Shown in pieces: positions 1 through 14,900 of a stretch of DNA of 64,000 bases (position 1 is its first letter; each line of letters starts with the position of its first letter). The notes under the pieces were generated by a model. It did not search any database, was not told where the DNA came from, and saw only the letters and a program-made list of their open reading frames with translations. The stretch is taken from assembly GCA_013398955.1 (NCBI GenBank), contig VWPU01018708.1:31274-95273 (forward strand), given 5' to 3'. Position numbers and translations under genes: made by a program. Origin of the DNA: Callaeas wilsoni. Its lineage: Eukaryota > Chordata > Aves > Passeriformes > Callaeidae.

Positions 1-3000
1 AGTTATCAAATCTAGTGCATCATGGGCAGCACCTACACAACCGATTGGACTCACCACCTGCTCTCCCAGCCTGTGCAGCCACACTGCAATGTTGCTGCCC
101 AGACAACATCATGCTCAGGGGTTAACGTCAGCTGTACTGGCAGCAAAGCAGTACCCCATATGCGAGCAGGCCTGGATAGATACCAGTGCCTTCTGTAGCA
201 CAACCCCTCCAGTGCCTGATTATTTCTAATTATAATGCCTGGCAGATGTGCAGTGTTTTGGCAGGGTTTGGCACAGTGTTTTACGTTGCTTCAGATTAAC
301 TGAGGGAAGCAAGTGCCACCAGCTGAGCAGCTCCCAAGGCATGTCTGTCAGCAAAAGCAATGCTCTCCAATTAAGCAAGTCAGCCCCTTCTGCCTGAGCA
401 CCAAGGCTCTGCGGAAAGAGCAACTTTCTACCAGCAAGAGGCTGAGCAAGAGCTCCTGTGCCTGCCACCACTGGCTGAGCCACAGAAAGATGGGGGCTCT
501 GGGAGAGGGCAGCTTTAGCAGAGCTGTCAGGCTGGGACTGAGGAAACCCCTGCTGTCATCCCTGCCTCCACTGCCAGGCTCACCAGAGACATGATGGGCC
601 CTTCCTTACCCCCACCACCCTTTACCTTATATATCTATGGGAGAAGATCCTCAAGGCAGACAGTGCCTTTAATACGAGGCACTGATAGTGCTTCCAAGGA
701 AACCCAGTTTCAAATGGAGCCCCCATGTGCTGTTACACAATCTATTATGAATGATCCCAACTTAAAGTGATGCAGAAAAAGACCCTAACACCCGTCTTAA
801 AGAGACAATGGTTTCCAAGGCCTGTCCTGCACCCTATAGTCTAGGCAGACCTGAGTGACGTGCTTTTATAAGAACAGAATGTGTTTACTTGTTTTGAAAA
901 TACCAAGAGCAAACATTTTGTTGACTATTTCAATGACGTGTTTCAATCTCTGATTTGGGAAGTGGGTTTGTGCCATTTTTAAATGGAAAATGCTTGAGTT
1001 GTTCATGAGATGCTGAGAGTCATATAACACGCAGAAAATCTATCAAGTCCCCATAGAAATTGGGATAAGTATGGCTCTACAGCTTTTTTTAAAAGGCACT
1101 TGAGAACAAGACTTCATAACAAGCATTGCTGAGAATCTGCAACTGGCACAAAAGCGAGTTGAAATACATGGACTATCTTAGAAGTGTCTCCCTGACACAC
1201 TTAAGAAATAAAGTCACAGCAGCCCCTTCAGAGTAATCTCTCTGAAAGATATAACTGGAGAGATGTATTTCCTATACAGGCAGAACATTCAGCTTCTCTC
1301 CCCTTCCTGGGCTCTGGAAATACTTTCTTTAGACCTGTCTGGGATTTTCCTTCTACTTCTTCAGCTTTTATCTGATGAGCTTCTGCTCACGTACAGTCCT
1401 ATTCACGTGGTTGGCCACCCTGAGCTCTAACTGGGCCTCTAATTATTTTTTAACAATCTAACAAAAGATCTGAGAGAAAAAAAAGCGACTTATGAATAAG
1501 AACATCCAGAGACTTAATACACTTAAGAATATTAATTTCATGGCTCTAATGGATTTGCCCTAATAATCACAAGCATCCTAGTAGTGGTTGCTCTTCCTCT
1601 TTTTTCTCCACCCTCATATAAAAAGCAGTGAAATTAATAGAGCCTGTGCTTCCACAGATTTACATTTTCTGTTCCCCAACAATCCTCACCGTCCCAGCAA
1701 TAATCAGCTCCCACCCTCGCTTCCACTGACATATGGATGGGCAAGATGCTGGATCAGCATCAGGTAAACTGAGCTATGAGCATGGACCCCCTTGGTGGAT
1801 CCCTGACTGGGCTCAAGTTCTTGATTTGATGAGCCTCTTCATAGATCTGCTGAGAACATATAATTAACTTTGAGACTCCTAAATTTCTCTCACACTCTGA
1901 TGGATTTGGACAGTGGGATCAAAATTTAGTGGTAGTGTCAAACAGCTAAGCGTCACTGTCCTGCCACTGGGGGCTGGAAAAGGTGTCCATTATATGAGGG
2001 AGGGGCAAACTCCTCCACTCCTCCGTGGTGCCCACATCCCTTCATCTCCTTCTACTACCCCTCCTCACATAGTGGGTTACACTGCTACTGCAGCAACTGT
2101 TTCTGGGAGGCAAGGAGGACTCAGGGCAAGCTGTGAGCAGGGTGGCAGCGAGAATCTTCCTCGGGGTGCTATTCCCACTCAGTATGCCCTTCCCTCTCTT
2201 GCCCTCTGTGAGTCTCACAGCCTGTTTTTGAGTCTCTTGACTTAACTGGGTGTGGTCCAGGTGGCAGACACCTGCACAAACTCTCACTAATTACACTGCA
2301 CAAATAAATGCTTCATCCAGAGAAAATAAAGGAGGAAGGAATTAACTCATCATCCTTTCCAGCTATATTAACAGGGCATTTTACAAACACAGCATCCCTG
2401 GCAATACCCCGAAGCTTCAGGAGAGACAGTCAATAAAGTAATCTGTGTGTGACCCGGAGTCTACACAGCTGCTGACAGGAAACACAAGGCAGCACCTTGG
2501 ATTGCTCCGAGCTTTTTAAGTGGAAAGCTGTCCTGTTCAGCTTCTGTTAGAGGACCTTTCTCCACGAGAAGAAAATCTCCCTCTTATTCAGGCTGAGAAG
2601 GGTCTATCAGCAACTGGCCTTGGAGGCAACCCTCCAGGATGTCCTCACACTCCCTAGGTTGTCTGATTGATACCCCTACACCTCAATATGTAAGAGACAT
2701 CCCCTAGGGTTGTTAATAGTTTACTTTACTCTTGAAAAAGCAAACCCAACTGTTCCAGCTAGAGCACAAAGCTTCCAGCATTTGAAAAGCAATTCAGGAG
2801 AGAACCCACCCCACAAGGCTGAGTGTCTCCAGCACCAACCTGTTTTGTGTCTGTGCTGGGGGAACATGGCCTCTTCCCCTGCCTTCTTCTCCAGCCACTG
2901 AGCTTCCAAATGTAATACAGACAGATATAAACATAACGAGTCATCTGAAGAACTACAGAGAAAGAGGCTTTTGGAGGAGGAAGAACAGTACAGGAGAAAT

Positions 3001-6000
3001 GTGATACAATAAATCAAGTTTTGCAATACAAAAATTCTCAGATTTTTTGGCAAATAAAGAAATAAAACTTTGCTGTCTGGGAGGGAAAAAGAAAGGTAGT
3101 TTTAGATGTTGCAAATCCTTGCCCAGGATGAGGTTAGGCACATCAAAATTCTTGAGGTAATTGGGAGAGCAAGCAAAAGCCTTAGCTGGGAATAGATTTG
3201 GAGGGCAAAATCATAGTCTGCACAATACAGGTCAGGGCTGAGTGCTCTCACCACTGGTCACTCAAGCAAATGGTTACCAAAACAGGCAAAATGTCTGCAA
3301 AGTGTTTCAGGGAATCGGCATCTTACAGCAATTAAGGTTGCAGATGGCAGATGAACTCGAGGCTACCAGAGCTCGCTAGTGGACATGGTCCCCTCACCTC
3401 CCAGTCTGCAAAGGGCTCCCAAGAGCCTCCACCTGTCCAGTCTCAGATACAGAGCCCAAAAACTGCTGCACAAGCTGCTGCATCTGCCAGCTGCCTCTGC
3501 CAGCTGCGCTTGACAAGCTGGTCCAGGCACCTTGGGCTCCTAAGACCTGCAAAGGGGTGAGACCAAGACTGCAGCCCTGTTAATGAGAGCTTTGGTCACC
3601 CAGGGATGCTCAGACATCTGAGACACCTGGACACACACGCTTGTTCCTGCACAAATCTGCTTGAATGCAAAGCCTGGCTGTTTTATCCCCACAACAAGCA
3701 AAGAAAATTTGAAGTGGCCACATCAGCTAAAGAGAAGGATGGGAAAAATCCTTAGACAGCAACAATCCATCCTTGCTGAACGAAATCCCTGAGACAGTCA
3801 CCTGCCTGGGAAGGGCATGTGCTGCATGTGACACGTCAAAAACCTGGTTTTGCCGAAGAACAAGGACAGTGCTTCTGGCATAAGCTCAGGCATTTCTCCT
3901 TTCCCAAGGGCACCTGCTTGGGAAGCAGGGCCTGATTGGTAACATAAGAGAGAGAAAACAGGAGCAAAAGTGAGAAAAAAAACCTTTCAGTATTTTCAGG
4001 TATAGAGACAAAGCATAATTTTCCATATACATACTTTAATTATTTCATACCCTTAAAATGGGTAAAAAGGCTATATTCAAAAAGATAACTTCCTTCAAAA
4101 AAACTGAAGCAATTATTTATTGTAGGGGTTTTTTTCTATATTTCAAGGATGCTCTTGAAAGATTCCAGGACTGTAAAAGAGTCTTTGACTTTTCTATCTC
4201 TTCCTGTCTTTGCCTTCCACAGCTGGGAGAAAAATCTAAGGGCCTTAAATAAGTTCAAATATGAAAGTCAAAAAATGGCTTTGAAAATAAGCTGTGAAGG
4301 AACACTCTGTATTTGAACTCCACAGAGAAAATTAAAATCAAGGGAAAATGTAGAGCTGAAACTGTAATACATAAAATTTTTACATGTATTTATATATATA
4401 TATTTCAATCACAGGACTCAATGTCTTACAGCTTTCAATGGGACTTTTGTTTGTGTAAAGATGGAAGAACAGAGCTCTATTTCAGCATGACTCTGTGCTT
4501 TGTCTGCTATCTCCAGTCCTCAAATTTTTGCTCCAAACTGTGGTAGGACACTCGTCTTTCATAGCAGCTGAGCTCATGTAGGATGGGAGTGTTCTTCTTT
4601 GTGTGGCACCACCAGTGCTGGAATCTCAGGTCTGCTGAAATCAGTGGCAAAACTGCTCCAAGAGAGTTTGCTTCCCACTGCCAGGCACACACAGCCACCT
4701 TGCTGACTCCTCCAGTGAGAGGAGTCACTGCCACCGCAATGGGCCCCTGCCATGTAAAATCAGTTGTTCTTGTGCTCACAGGGACTGTGCCTTGGTGGGT
4801 GTTCTTACCTAGGGATGAGACTGCTCTTGCCACAACCTGAGCTGCCTTTGGGCTGGTTTCCACCACCTGTGTCAGCCCCCAAAACTAGGCTGGAGGGAGC
4901 AGGGCTGAAGCTGAGTGGACACATACCAACATCAGGCAGCATCCTCCAGTGACTGCTTCTTCCTCCTCACAACTTGCCTGCTGACAGCTGCATGAAGGTC
5001 TCTGTGGCAGGTTCATCATCCACAACCACACTAAGGTGAATCTTTCCTAGCAAAGTCTAGTGAACACCAGCCTCCCATTCTCCACGTTCCATGTCCTTCA
5101 GCACAAAGTACAACATCCCACAGGACAGAAGCACTCCCCTGCAAACAGCCCTAACTCAGCTACAAACAACAAAACACTCTGCAGGTTTTCTAACGCATCC
5201 TGCTTCTTCTATCCACAGAGTTTTAAAACATGGCCCATCACTACAACATCTGAGCACAAGACTAGACATGGTGCACGCTGCAGACCCAGTGCACTGTTCT
5301 CTTTTGGGGTTAAGGAAAATAATTTATAGGCAACAAAAGATTGGACAGTAATTAAGGGAACAGATGTTTCTTACTAACTCATAGGCAGAGGAAGGCAATC
5401 CCTGCCACTTTTACTATTGTGGTTTGTAGAAGCAATGAGGAGGATGGCTGGAAAGAGTCTGTTTTAACAACAGTACTCACCAGCCAGACAAGGGAGAAAA
5501 TTGTTTAAGCTTCAATCAGCATCTCACAGCTTCCTCTGTTCCATGTGCAGGCCTCCAGGGGACACAGCAGCAAGTGTGGCATCACAAAATATTCTTTTTC
5601 TCCCTGTTTCTACTCCAGAATCTCTCCAGCCTTGAAGAAACCGCTCACCTCCATGCCATGGCTTTGCCTCCAGGGACAAACACAGTACTCACCTGCATGA
5701 ACCATTGTGGACTCCTCTGTTCACCAGGACTGCGTGGATGCCAAGTCTCTAATTGCAGTATTTTTCTTCTTTTGTAAAGGCAATTCTTGTCCTATCTGGA
5801 TTAACTTTCAGAGAAAGTGAGGGACCTGCTTTCTATCCTTGCCTGTATCTCTTCCAGCCATAGACAGACCATGGCAGTCCCTTTTGCTTTTGATTAAAAG
5901 AACTTTAGGTATCCATTAAAGCACACTGACCCAGTTTTTATCATCTGACCCCACTGGTACAGCTCTCTTTCGGGAGGCAGGATCCCTCAGTGGAGCTATT

Positions 6001-6158
6001 ACAGCAGCCTTGCAGCCTCGCATGACTGGAGAGAAGAGTTCTCCAGAATAAAAGCTAAATGATGGAGCAAGACAGAGTGGGTGTCTGTGTACATAAACAT
6101 TAGAATTTGTTTACTAATGCAAACAGCTCTCAGGGTGAGAGGAAAATAGCAGAAATGT

Positions 6159-6191
6159 TCAGTTAAACATTTATCTCAGTTAAACATTTAT
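6159..6191. repeat. Tandem duplication, period 17 bp, 2 copies
   Basis: TCAGTTAAACATTTAT occurs at 6,159 and again at 6,176, perfectly repeated. Confidence 0.85.
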
Positions 6192-7438
6192 GCAGGATTT
6201 ACATACGATGACATAAACAGAGGTGGTGTTTACATGGCTGACACTATTGGCAGTGTTGGATTTTTTAGGGATGCTTCCCAGAGCATTTTTCTTGCCAGGA
6301 GAATTTTTAGTGAAATTGTGCAAGTGTAACAGATCCATCATTCACATACAGAGCTGTGCAATTTTTCTTCCTTCCAAAGAACAGCTTGTTCCTCTATTTA
6401 CAAGGTATTAATATAGGAGGTCCTATTCCTGACACTTGGATACAGCTTCTCAGGTTTCCCACATGGGTTCAGATCTCTGCTGATGTAACTCAGTGAGGTC
6501 AGCACGTAAAATTGGAGGGAAGTGAGCAGGTTAAGATCCTTTTCTTTAAACAACAAAAATGCTTCTTCTATCTACATATCCCCCTAGAAAGGTAACCTCC
6601 AAAGCCAAAGACTCCCTTAAAGCACTTGCTGCTGCTATTACAGCACTGTGCTAAGGGTTCAGAATGAAAACCTTAAATTAACCAGGAGATCTGGGGAAAA
6701 AAATAAAACCTTGAATTTTACTTTTCTCAACCGAACTGAGATGTAAATTAGATGAATAACACAATTATCAAAATGTAGAGCAGAATCCAAAAAATCACCT
6801 CATCTTTACTAACTTGTGTTCTGACAGACAGGATATTTTGCCTAAACAAACCCTAGGATAGGATACTTCAAGAAAGTTAGGTCCCATGTCAGTCACGTGC
6901 TTGAGGATTATACATTCCAGATGTGCATTTAACTTCTCATCAGCTGTGAAAGTCACCTGCATAACTGAACTTACAGCTCTGAACAACAGGGCCTGATTCT
7001 GCTGCAGCATAACCAACTTCTGGTCTCTCAAATTTATGATGCAAGGATTCAAAAAAAGCATTTGTAGGGTAAGCTTACTATGACAACCTGAGACACCTTT
7101 ACGTACCTTCTCATGCCTGAGTCCTAAGGGTCCCCTTTTTTGTTCAGAGGGAGAAACTTCTCCCCTCTTTCTGACAAGGACAACTGAAATGTAGCAGGGC
7201 TCTCATGACCCCAGGAGCTGCAGCTGTAAAAAGAAATGCACAAACAATTGAGTGCACACATTGAAACCATGAGGTCATTGTGAGAAATGCCATTTTTTCT
7301 GGTCCAACTGCAATTAATTGGAGCATTGCTACTGTTTTCCAAGGCCAGCAGGACTGCCTTTTCCTGCCTGCTGAGCTCTGTGGCAGGTGAGTTTCCGTCG
7401 GATGAATTCCAATTTAATTAACAGAAAACAATTTTCTT

Positions 7439-7464
7439 AAAAAAAAAAAAAAAAAAAAAAAAAA
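7439..7464. repeat. Poly(A) run, 26 bases
   Basis: Uninterrupted A run in intergenic DNA. It is not next to any recognisable retrocopy. Confidence 0.95.
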
Positions 7465-10400
7465 GCCCAGACAACAAACTGTTCCTACAGTTCTCTCAAA
7501 ATGAGTATATACATCATATAGAAAACAAAAAGGTAATACAAAGACACTTGGCTGCCTTCCACTCCTAGGAGATGCTAGAAACCTATTTGATACTATGTTT
7601 TAAAATACTATTTATACTAGCACTGGATACCTTAGTTGGAGGACCCCAGGATGGATGGATTTTTTTTTCTCTCCATGAAAAGCATCCATTTCCTCTCTTA
7701 GGCCACAAACATAAATATAGAAATAGATCATTCTGAATTGGTCTGTTTACGATTATTTATTTAATGGCTAACCACAGTGTCTCGAGCTACTAATACATAA
7801 TTTAAATGTCTCACAAATATAGCACTTGGTTTTCAATTCATTCTCTGTACATACTCAATAAACTGAGCATGTGAAAATAATAAAGAAAGCGAGGCCTTGG
7901 TTATCGATTCTGACAGGGTTCACAGTCCTTCTAAATGTGTCTTTAAGTCATTTTAGCTTGTATTTGAACGTAATTATCATGACAGGCATGGCTTCAACTG
8001 AGCCAACAGAGCTTTCAAATAAATACTGGAAGCTGCTTGCTCAACGTTGATGCAAGGTCTGAATCCCAATCTGGCAAACATCCCTGTTTCTCTCAGTAAC
8101 CCCAGTCCTGGCATGGCCTGGAAGGCTGAGGATTCTTTGTTAGCCAGGGTGGGGGTCATCAGAAATGTCTGCAGGAAAGAAACGCCCAGCCTTGAAATTC
8201 AGCTTTTCTCATGCCCCCACTTCTTCCAAAGCTGATCTGGATTTGGGGCCATTTGCCCTTTGTCACTCCCGTGCCCCACCCCTGGAGGAGCAAGACAATC
8301 CTTCAGGCTTTCTGCTGAAGTTCCACAGGACCATTTGTGTAGCCTGTTCTGCACAGTTTCAGTACTTCTGCTAAAGCTCTTTGCATGTGAAAACATTGCA
8401 GCCCACATTTCACACTTACACTCATTTAGACTTTACCAGGGGAACCATTTCATATTGCAATTAAAAGCTACTCTAGCATGCAGCAGTTTTTAAGAAAGAG
8501 TGCACCTTTAACATTTAAGAACACTGTATCATGCTGCAGGAAGTCAGATCTTCAATGAAATCTAGTCTGCTTTGATTAATAATTGATGACATTTTTGCAT
8601 AGGAAAGAAAAAAAGTCCCAAAGACACTCTTTCTATTGATCTGAAAGACTCAAATAAATGAAACAGATTTAAACTTTTCCTATGTTTGTTAACTATTGAC
8701 AAAATGGCAGTACTGAGCAGAGGCAGTCACACATACAAATGTAAGGCTGGTGACAGAGAGAGTTTTAAACTGCATCTGGTTCAACTTCTTGAAAGCTTAA
8801 TTTGATGTTGAACAGCCAGAAAACCTGTGTATACTGACCGTACAAGGTTATGCATACCTTCCATAGGTATTGCAATGTATGCTAACATACAAGAAGTAGT
8901 AGAAATTGTGCAGGCACTTACACAACAGAAAGAAGTTTAAAGATCTGGGGTCAGATCTTGAGCTGGGAAAAGAAGTAGTTTAAAAAGTACAGTTCATTAG
9001 TCTGACCTCTATCATGTACAACTTTTTCAAACAGATATTGGAGAAAATAATAATCACGACGCAGAAACAAACAGAGGCCAAAAGGCAATGCGACTTCAGG
9101 AAAGACAGATCACATTAGACTAAACTTGTTTGGACAGGTGCTTGTCTTGATCAGAGAAAAGTGGTAGATCTAATCTTTGGACTTTGCTTATATTTGACTT
9201 AGGCCCACATGGAAAGCTATGAGTGAAGCTGGAGAAGACATGGGTTGTTTTTTGTTTGTGGTTTGGTGAGGCGTGTTTGCTTATTTGTTTTTTAATTAAC
9301 TGCCATTTCTCCAGTTCACTCCAGCAGGAGACTAGTCCTCTTCCAATTTCAACAACTTTCACTGAGTTTGCAGGTTGGGACTCTGAGCATTGATAAAGAC
9401 AGAGGATTTTCTTCAAGCAGAAGCTGCCATGGCTCCCCCTGGGGCTGACAGCAGAGCCAGCAGGGTCTCAGCAGCACCTCGGGCTCAACATCACCCTGCA
9501 CAAACCCGGGGAGCTGCTGGAAGATTTGCCTGGATAAGAAGCAGAAGTCTGCTCCATTCGATCTGTGGGAGAAGTTTCAGAGCCAAGGTGAGGGGATTCT
9601 AATTAACCAGCAAGGATGCACTGGGAGGGCATTTCCAAGCAATGAATATTTGATTAGAAGAGCTGAGAGGCAGAGGCAATCTATAAAATAAGACTGATGA
9701 GTCATTGACTGTCAGTCTGTGCCTTCCTGTGCATCAATATTTCTACTGGAAGTTCACAAAATTAAAAATATTAATGGGTCAGATTTGGCCCCAGAAGTTT
9801 TGAAAAAAGTTAAGTAGAGTGGAGTTATTTCCACAAAATCATTTTATCTTTCCAGCTACATTTAGCTAGTGGCAAGTACTGCTGTTCTCCAGTGTTTCTA
9901 GTCCCATTGCTTCTTCCCAAGTTTAAATTCCCCTCTCAGACCAAATGGCCTGTATTTGAGAATGGCTCATTTAGCATACATGAACATTTATAAAAATGCC
10001 CTCCTAAAAAAATGCCATTGCACACAATTCTCCCTAGCAGGACTACAAAAAGGAGCAAGTCTCATATGAGAGACATTAGGTACTGTCAGAGGGAGAGCAA
10101 GTCAAGATGAAGAATGACATCAACAAATCAAACTATCCAGAAGCATCAGCCCCTTCAAGGCTCCTTTTCATTGCATTTCTATGTCAGGCTCATGCCTACT
10201 GCAACACATCAATGGTAGAAAGCAAAACAGAAAGCAGATTTAAATATATAAAATGAGTTTGGTATATGAAAAGCAGTTAAAGTTGACATTGCTCAATTGA
10301 GAAGTGAATACATTTCACTTTTATTTACCTTTGACTGTAGCATTGCATGGGACAAAGCTGAGGAAAAAAAGCAGTAGTTTCCATTCGCCAGAGAGATCAG

Positions 10401-12999
10401 TGGAAAGGACAGGTATCCATCCCAATAACTGATAAGTTAAATGTCCAAACATTATCATATTTTGACACACCATGTTTTCTTTTATGTTGGATGATTTCAG
10501 CCTGCCATTTTATACCTAAGAAATTATTCTGGGTGGAGATGCCTGGGTGTGCACGGGTCACTCCTCAACCAACTGATATGAGAAGTCCCAGACTGTGCTT
10601 TGGTTTCGTGGAGTTGGTAAGTCTGTTAAATCCAGTGATTTCCCACGTGATTATGGATAAGGATTTCAGACTAGAATCTGTGTCTATGCCTGTGCCAGGA
10701 CAGGTATGAAAGGTGTGTTTCACAGTCCTCACCACCCCGCAAATACAATTAAAATGAATGAGTTAACCCAGTGACATCAAAATCAATTACCATTTTATAC
10801 CGACTTTAGTACAGATAGGATCAGACTCTCTATCACCTTACTGCCTATAACCTACCTTACAAAATAAAGAGTTAAAAAATTTAATTAAACCAGTGATGAA
10901 AGCCCTGTGACTCTGGAGGCTTGGGAACAAGCCCATGTTGTGAAAAGCCAGCAGGATACCTTCTGCAGGAAAAACTAAGCAGAATTGCTTTTCACTCAGT
11001 AAGCAGTAGCAAAGCAGCAGCTACTAGACAGCGTCTCACAAGCTGAGTGTACAATTGAATCAATACTTTCAGATTTACACTCTTAAACAAGTAGTGGATA
11101 GAAAAGTTTATATTCCAGTCATGATATCTGATGGCTCAACAACAAAGACCATTAAAGAAAAATGAAAAAAACCCATTGACATTTAAAAATTCATTGGGTG
11201 ACAGTGGGTACCTTGCCTTTACGTAGGAAATGCTTCTACTAAAGAGACTTTAGCAAAATTAATTAGGTCATCAGAAAGGTTTACAAGCTACATTCACTGA
11301 GGTAGCAATTTTCATGAAGCAGTCTCTTGAAATAGTTAGCAAAACTGTATAAAGAATATCTCTTGCTGGGTATATCCCTGCAGATTAAATACACTTGGTA
11401 GAAGGAGAAGCATTTAAAAAATTCTAATCAGTCTTCTTGCAAGTAAATGAAGAAAAGTCCTCCCGTGCCACATCCCCAACTTTTTGCATGTGCAGAAGCA
11501 CTGTTTAGGTCAGTGAGAAGCAATTCTGCCCTTTGAGTAGTTCAAGCCTTTCAGAGAACAGGCACTCCAGTGACAGGAGGGCTTGCCCTCTGGAGACAGG
11601 TAACCTGTGCCTCTACACCACTTCTGGCTCGATGCAGGGTAGAGGAGGCTGTAGCAACCTTGAGCTGCTGCAGACTGCAGGAAACAATGTGGGACTCAGC
11701 TAACAGCCAGCTCGGTGCTAGTGAGCAAAAATCAAGAGATTTTTGTCCTGTTTATCCTATGTTATGTACAATTAAGACTGGTGTTAAATTATCTAGCTGC
11801 ATGTCTGTTGGTGACTGAGCAACAACTCAGCAGTGCCCTTAAACACATGCTTAGATTTGTCTCTAGTAAATCGTACACCTGTTGTGCTGCAGCCCACATG
11901 CTGTTCTGCACTTTTCTACAAACCTCTCTGCCATGTGAATGAACTCATTTTGTTAAGAACACTATTCAGAAGCAATGGTTTAGACTGGACTGCTCTTCCT
12001 ATAGGCTCTCAGAGAGAAGGACCAGGTGGAGCCACCCCAGAGGAGATGAGAGTGTAGCAGAAAGTAAATACCGTGCACAAGAGCAAAAGGGGTGGTACAC
12101 TGTCTTCAAGGAGTGTGACGAAGAGACATCTTGGGGCCATGCATGGCAGCACTGCATGACTCCTATGGCTTTACAAGGCACAAATATGCTTACCTTTTCT
12201 TATTTTCTCAGGCATGTCTCATTTTCAAAATTGACTTGCACTGAAAGCCTTTTACAGTAGCTATGTAATTTTCAAGGATGTAGTCTGAGGACTCCATAAT
12301 TATTGAAAATTTTATGTGAAATTAATTGCTCTTGAATATGTGAATGCAGAGAACTGGACACAGGCCCCTGAAATGCAGGTTAGTGCTGCAGGGATCCTGC
12401 TTCAATTCAGAAAAGTGCTGCCCACCCTGAAGGTGAACCTTTGCAGTTTGAAGGATGTCTGGCTTGTCTACAAAGAGCAAAATGTGTAATTCTTTAATGC
12501 CTGAAACTGTCTGCAGAGTAGACAGCAGACCCCAGCGTTTCACGGCAGCTGACAGCTCATCTCTGGGAGCAAGCAACTTCAGTGATGCCAATGCTTGACT
12601 TATTTCCAAGGCAAAAAAAGTACTGATTTATAAAGTACTGATTAAAGGCATACTTGAGTTCCTAAAACTAACTTAGCTCAAATATCAGGAAAAAACCCAA
12701 GTGACATAGGTTGAAAACTCTGACAACAATGCTGGTGCAGACCAAAGCAAAGGCATATGAGCATTAAGCCATCAGTATTTCAGTGACTGGCTTTCTTGCA
12801 TGGGAAGCAGCAGTAAAACAGTGCTGTGCTGCATAACACGGAAATGCCTTTGGCACTAGTGTCCGGTGACTTGTACAGTGTGGGTACTCACACACTGCAG
12901 TAAAATAAATACTGAGTGGCAGAAAAGAAAATCTGATGGCTTTTTCATATTGCCCCTCTTCTGTGCACACATTCTTCTCTTTTGAATGTGCTGCTCCTG

Positions 13000-14900
13000 G
13001 TCAGGGCTGTCTTGGAGAGCCCATGTTACGTTATTACATAAATTTCCCTAGTCAAGTCCATGGGCAAGACACCAGGTCATTTCACAGCACATACCTCAGT
13101 TTCATGTGTGACCATGTCTTCTCTTGGACTGTTTGTCTGCAACAGTTGTGAGCTAGATGTGCTCTGAACTTCCAGCAGAGACCTTCATCTTGGTAATCTT
13201 GGCAGGGAGGAAGGCAGCCCTCTGCACTCCACACTCCTCTTGTGCAGGAGCTGGAACTTCCTGGGGAAGCCTTTGCAGCCATCATGCACATCAGCTTTGC
13301 AGCTGGTCCCATGCTCCCATGGCTCCCTGGAGAACAGCTTTGACACACCTGGGAGCCCCAAGAACAAGGATCTCTGCGGACGCTCGTCCAAGACAAGACA
13401 CCAGAATCCATGCTAGTCATAGCAGGACTTGCCCTGTATTCAGAGAGCTGTATATCCTCCAAGTTTCACAGTGATATTAGGAAGGGCTGAAATCTGCAGA
13501 GTGACCCAAGTATTTGCTTTACTTCCAGGCCCACAGGTCCTCTGGAATCCTCCTACCATGTTACCTCTCTCCAGCTGGTGTCCCCTGGCTCTTCCCAAAA
13601 GTGGCACATTTCCTCAGGTGAGTTGTTACATAGCCAGAAGTACATTTCTTCGGTGCTGAAAACCACCACACGCCAGGTGCCACCACTACTTGCACACATA
13701 TGGTTCACCTAATGGCAGGGCTCAAGGACATTTAACACCAGTGATAATGATTCAACCCTTAGCTAAGGCATGTGGGCAAGTGCTCTCTGCAGCAGCTGCT
13801 CCTGGTAATGCTTACTGTTCCCTTAGGGACCAGGGCCTGTCCATACCCAATGCCTTGGTTTGTGTTACCATTAGCAGTACATACAAGGCGTCCCAGAAGA
13901 CCAGGGATGCTGGGCAGCCTGAAGCCAGAACACACGATTTTCAGTTTGCTGGCACCACCTTACACTTCTTGGGAAGTTTTCTTCACTGCGCCACAGAGCC
14001 TCACACTGCAGAAGAAAGGAAAAGAGAAAAACAAGACCCACAGTTTTACAGCTGCCACGGGGAGAAGATATTTTGTGCCCTGCTTTGGCACGCTGACTCA
14101 AGAAGATGGAAGAAGAAAGCGAGAACAGCAGATGGGATTCAGTGCTGGATAGTGGATCAGCTAATGGAGAGAAAACAACTCTCTGAGTAAGAAGACTGAG
14201 ATGATTATAGGATGTGGAGTGTGCAAAGGAGGGTGATAACTAGAGGATAGTGGGATGGAAGAGGAGAAAGAGGTAGTAACCAGGGCAGAGATGTCAAGAT
14301 CTGGACAGAGTCTTTTAATTACAGAACGGAGAGAAAATGCAACACAGAGCTGCGCTGGAAGAAACAAGAAGCTCAGGAAACAGAGGCAGAAATTCTCACA
14401 GGATTGGCTGACAATCCTTGTGTACTGCTGGTACCATACAGACATGCTCCACAAACCTGTCATAAGGCAAGGTCTGCCCCAAGACCACCTGCTGTTCCAA
14501 GGGGAACAGCAAGCTTTCTTTGGCTATCCCTCAATACCACTTTCTCCACATTTTGACATTTCTCCCTGTGCTGCAGCACGGAAGAGCTGCTCACCCCCCA
14601 GTCTTCCAGGATAGAAAAGGCTAGAGGAGAACCAACATCTCCCTCCAAGATGAGGAGAAATAGGAACTCTGCTTGTGGATACTGATGTTGTGACCCATGC
14701 AAAGGCAAAAACCTCTGAGTGCAGCGTGGTGTGTTGTGGAGGAGTCTGGGAGAAGAGATGAGACTGGTTTTGGTGTGGGGCCGCGGGCAGTGGGGAGCTC
14801 TGGAGAGTCAGCCATGCCCTCCAGCAATGAGGTGCCAAACAATCACTGCTGCTCCTTCCAGATGCTGAGGGGGGAAAAAAGCCTTTGAATGGAGAGTTAA
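13000..14900. other. Intergenic stretch of raised GC content
   Basis: Noticeably more GC-rich than its flanks, so random ORFs are longer on both strands (up to 166 codons at 13,690-14,190). I recognise none of them, and overlapping frames on both strands argue against coding. A non-coding RNA cannot be excluded. Confidence 0.5.

Larger units (their letters stand above)
1..12999. other. Intergenic DNA, no gene supported
   Basis: AT-rich single-copy-looking sequence on the 3' side of CRY1. ORFs are short (mostly under 120 codons), unrelated to proteins I know, and overlap on both strands. A tandem repeat (6,159) and a poly(A) run (7,439) are the only structures. I see no CR1 or LTR sequence. 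Confidence 0.7.

Noticed and set aside
13690..14190. 166-codon plus-strand ORF
   Set aside because: It sits in a GC-raised stretch with equally long overlapping ORFs on both strands. I recognise nothing in it.
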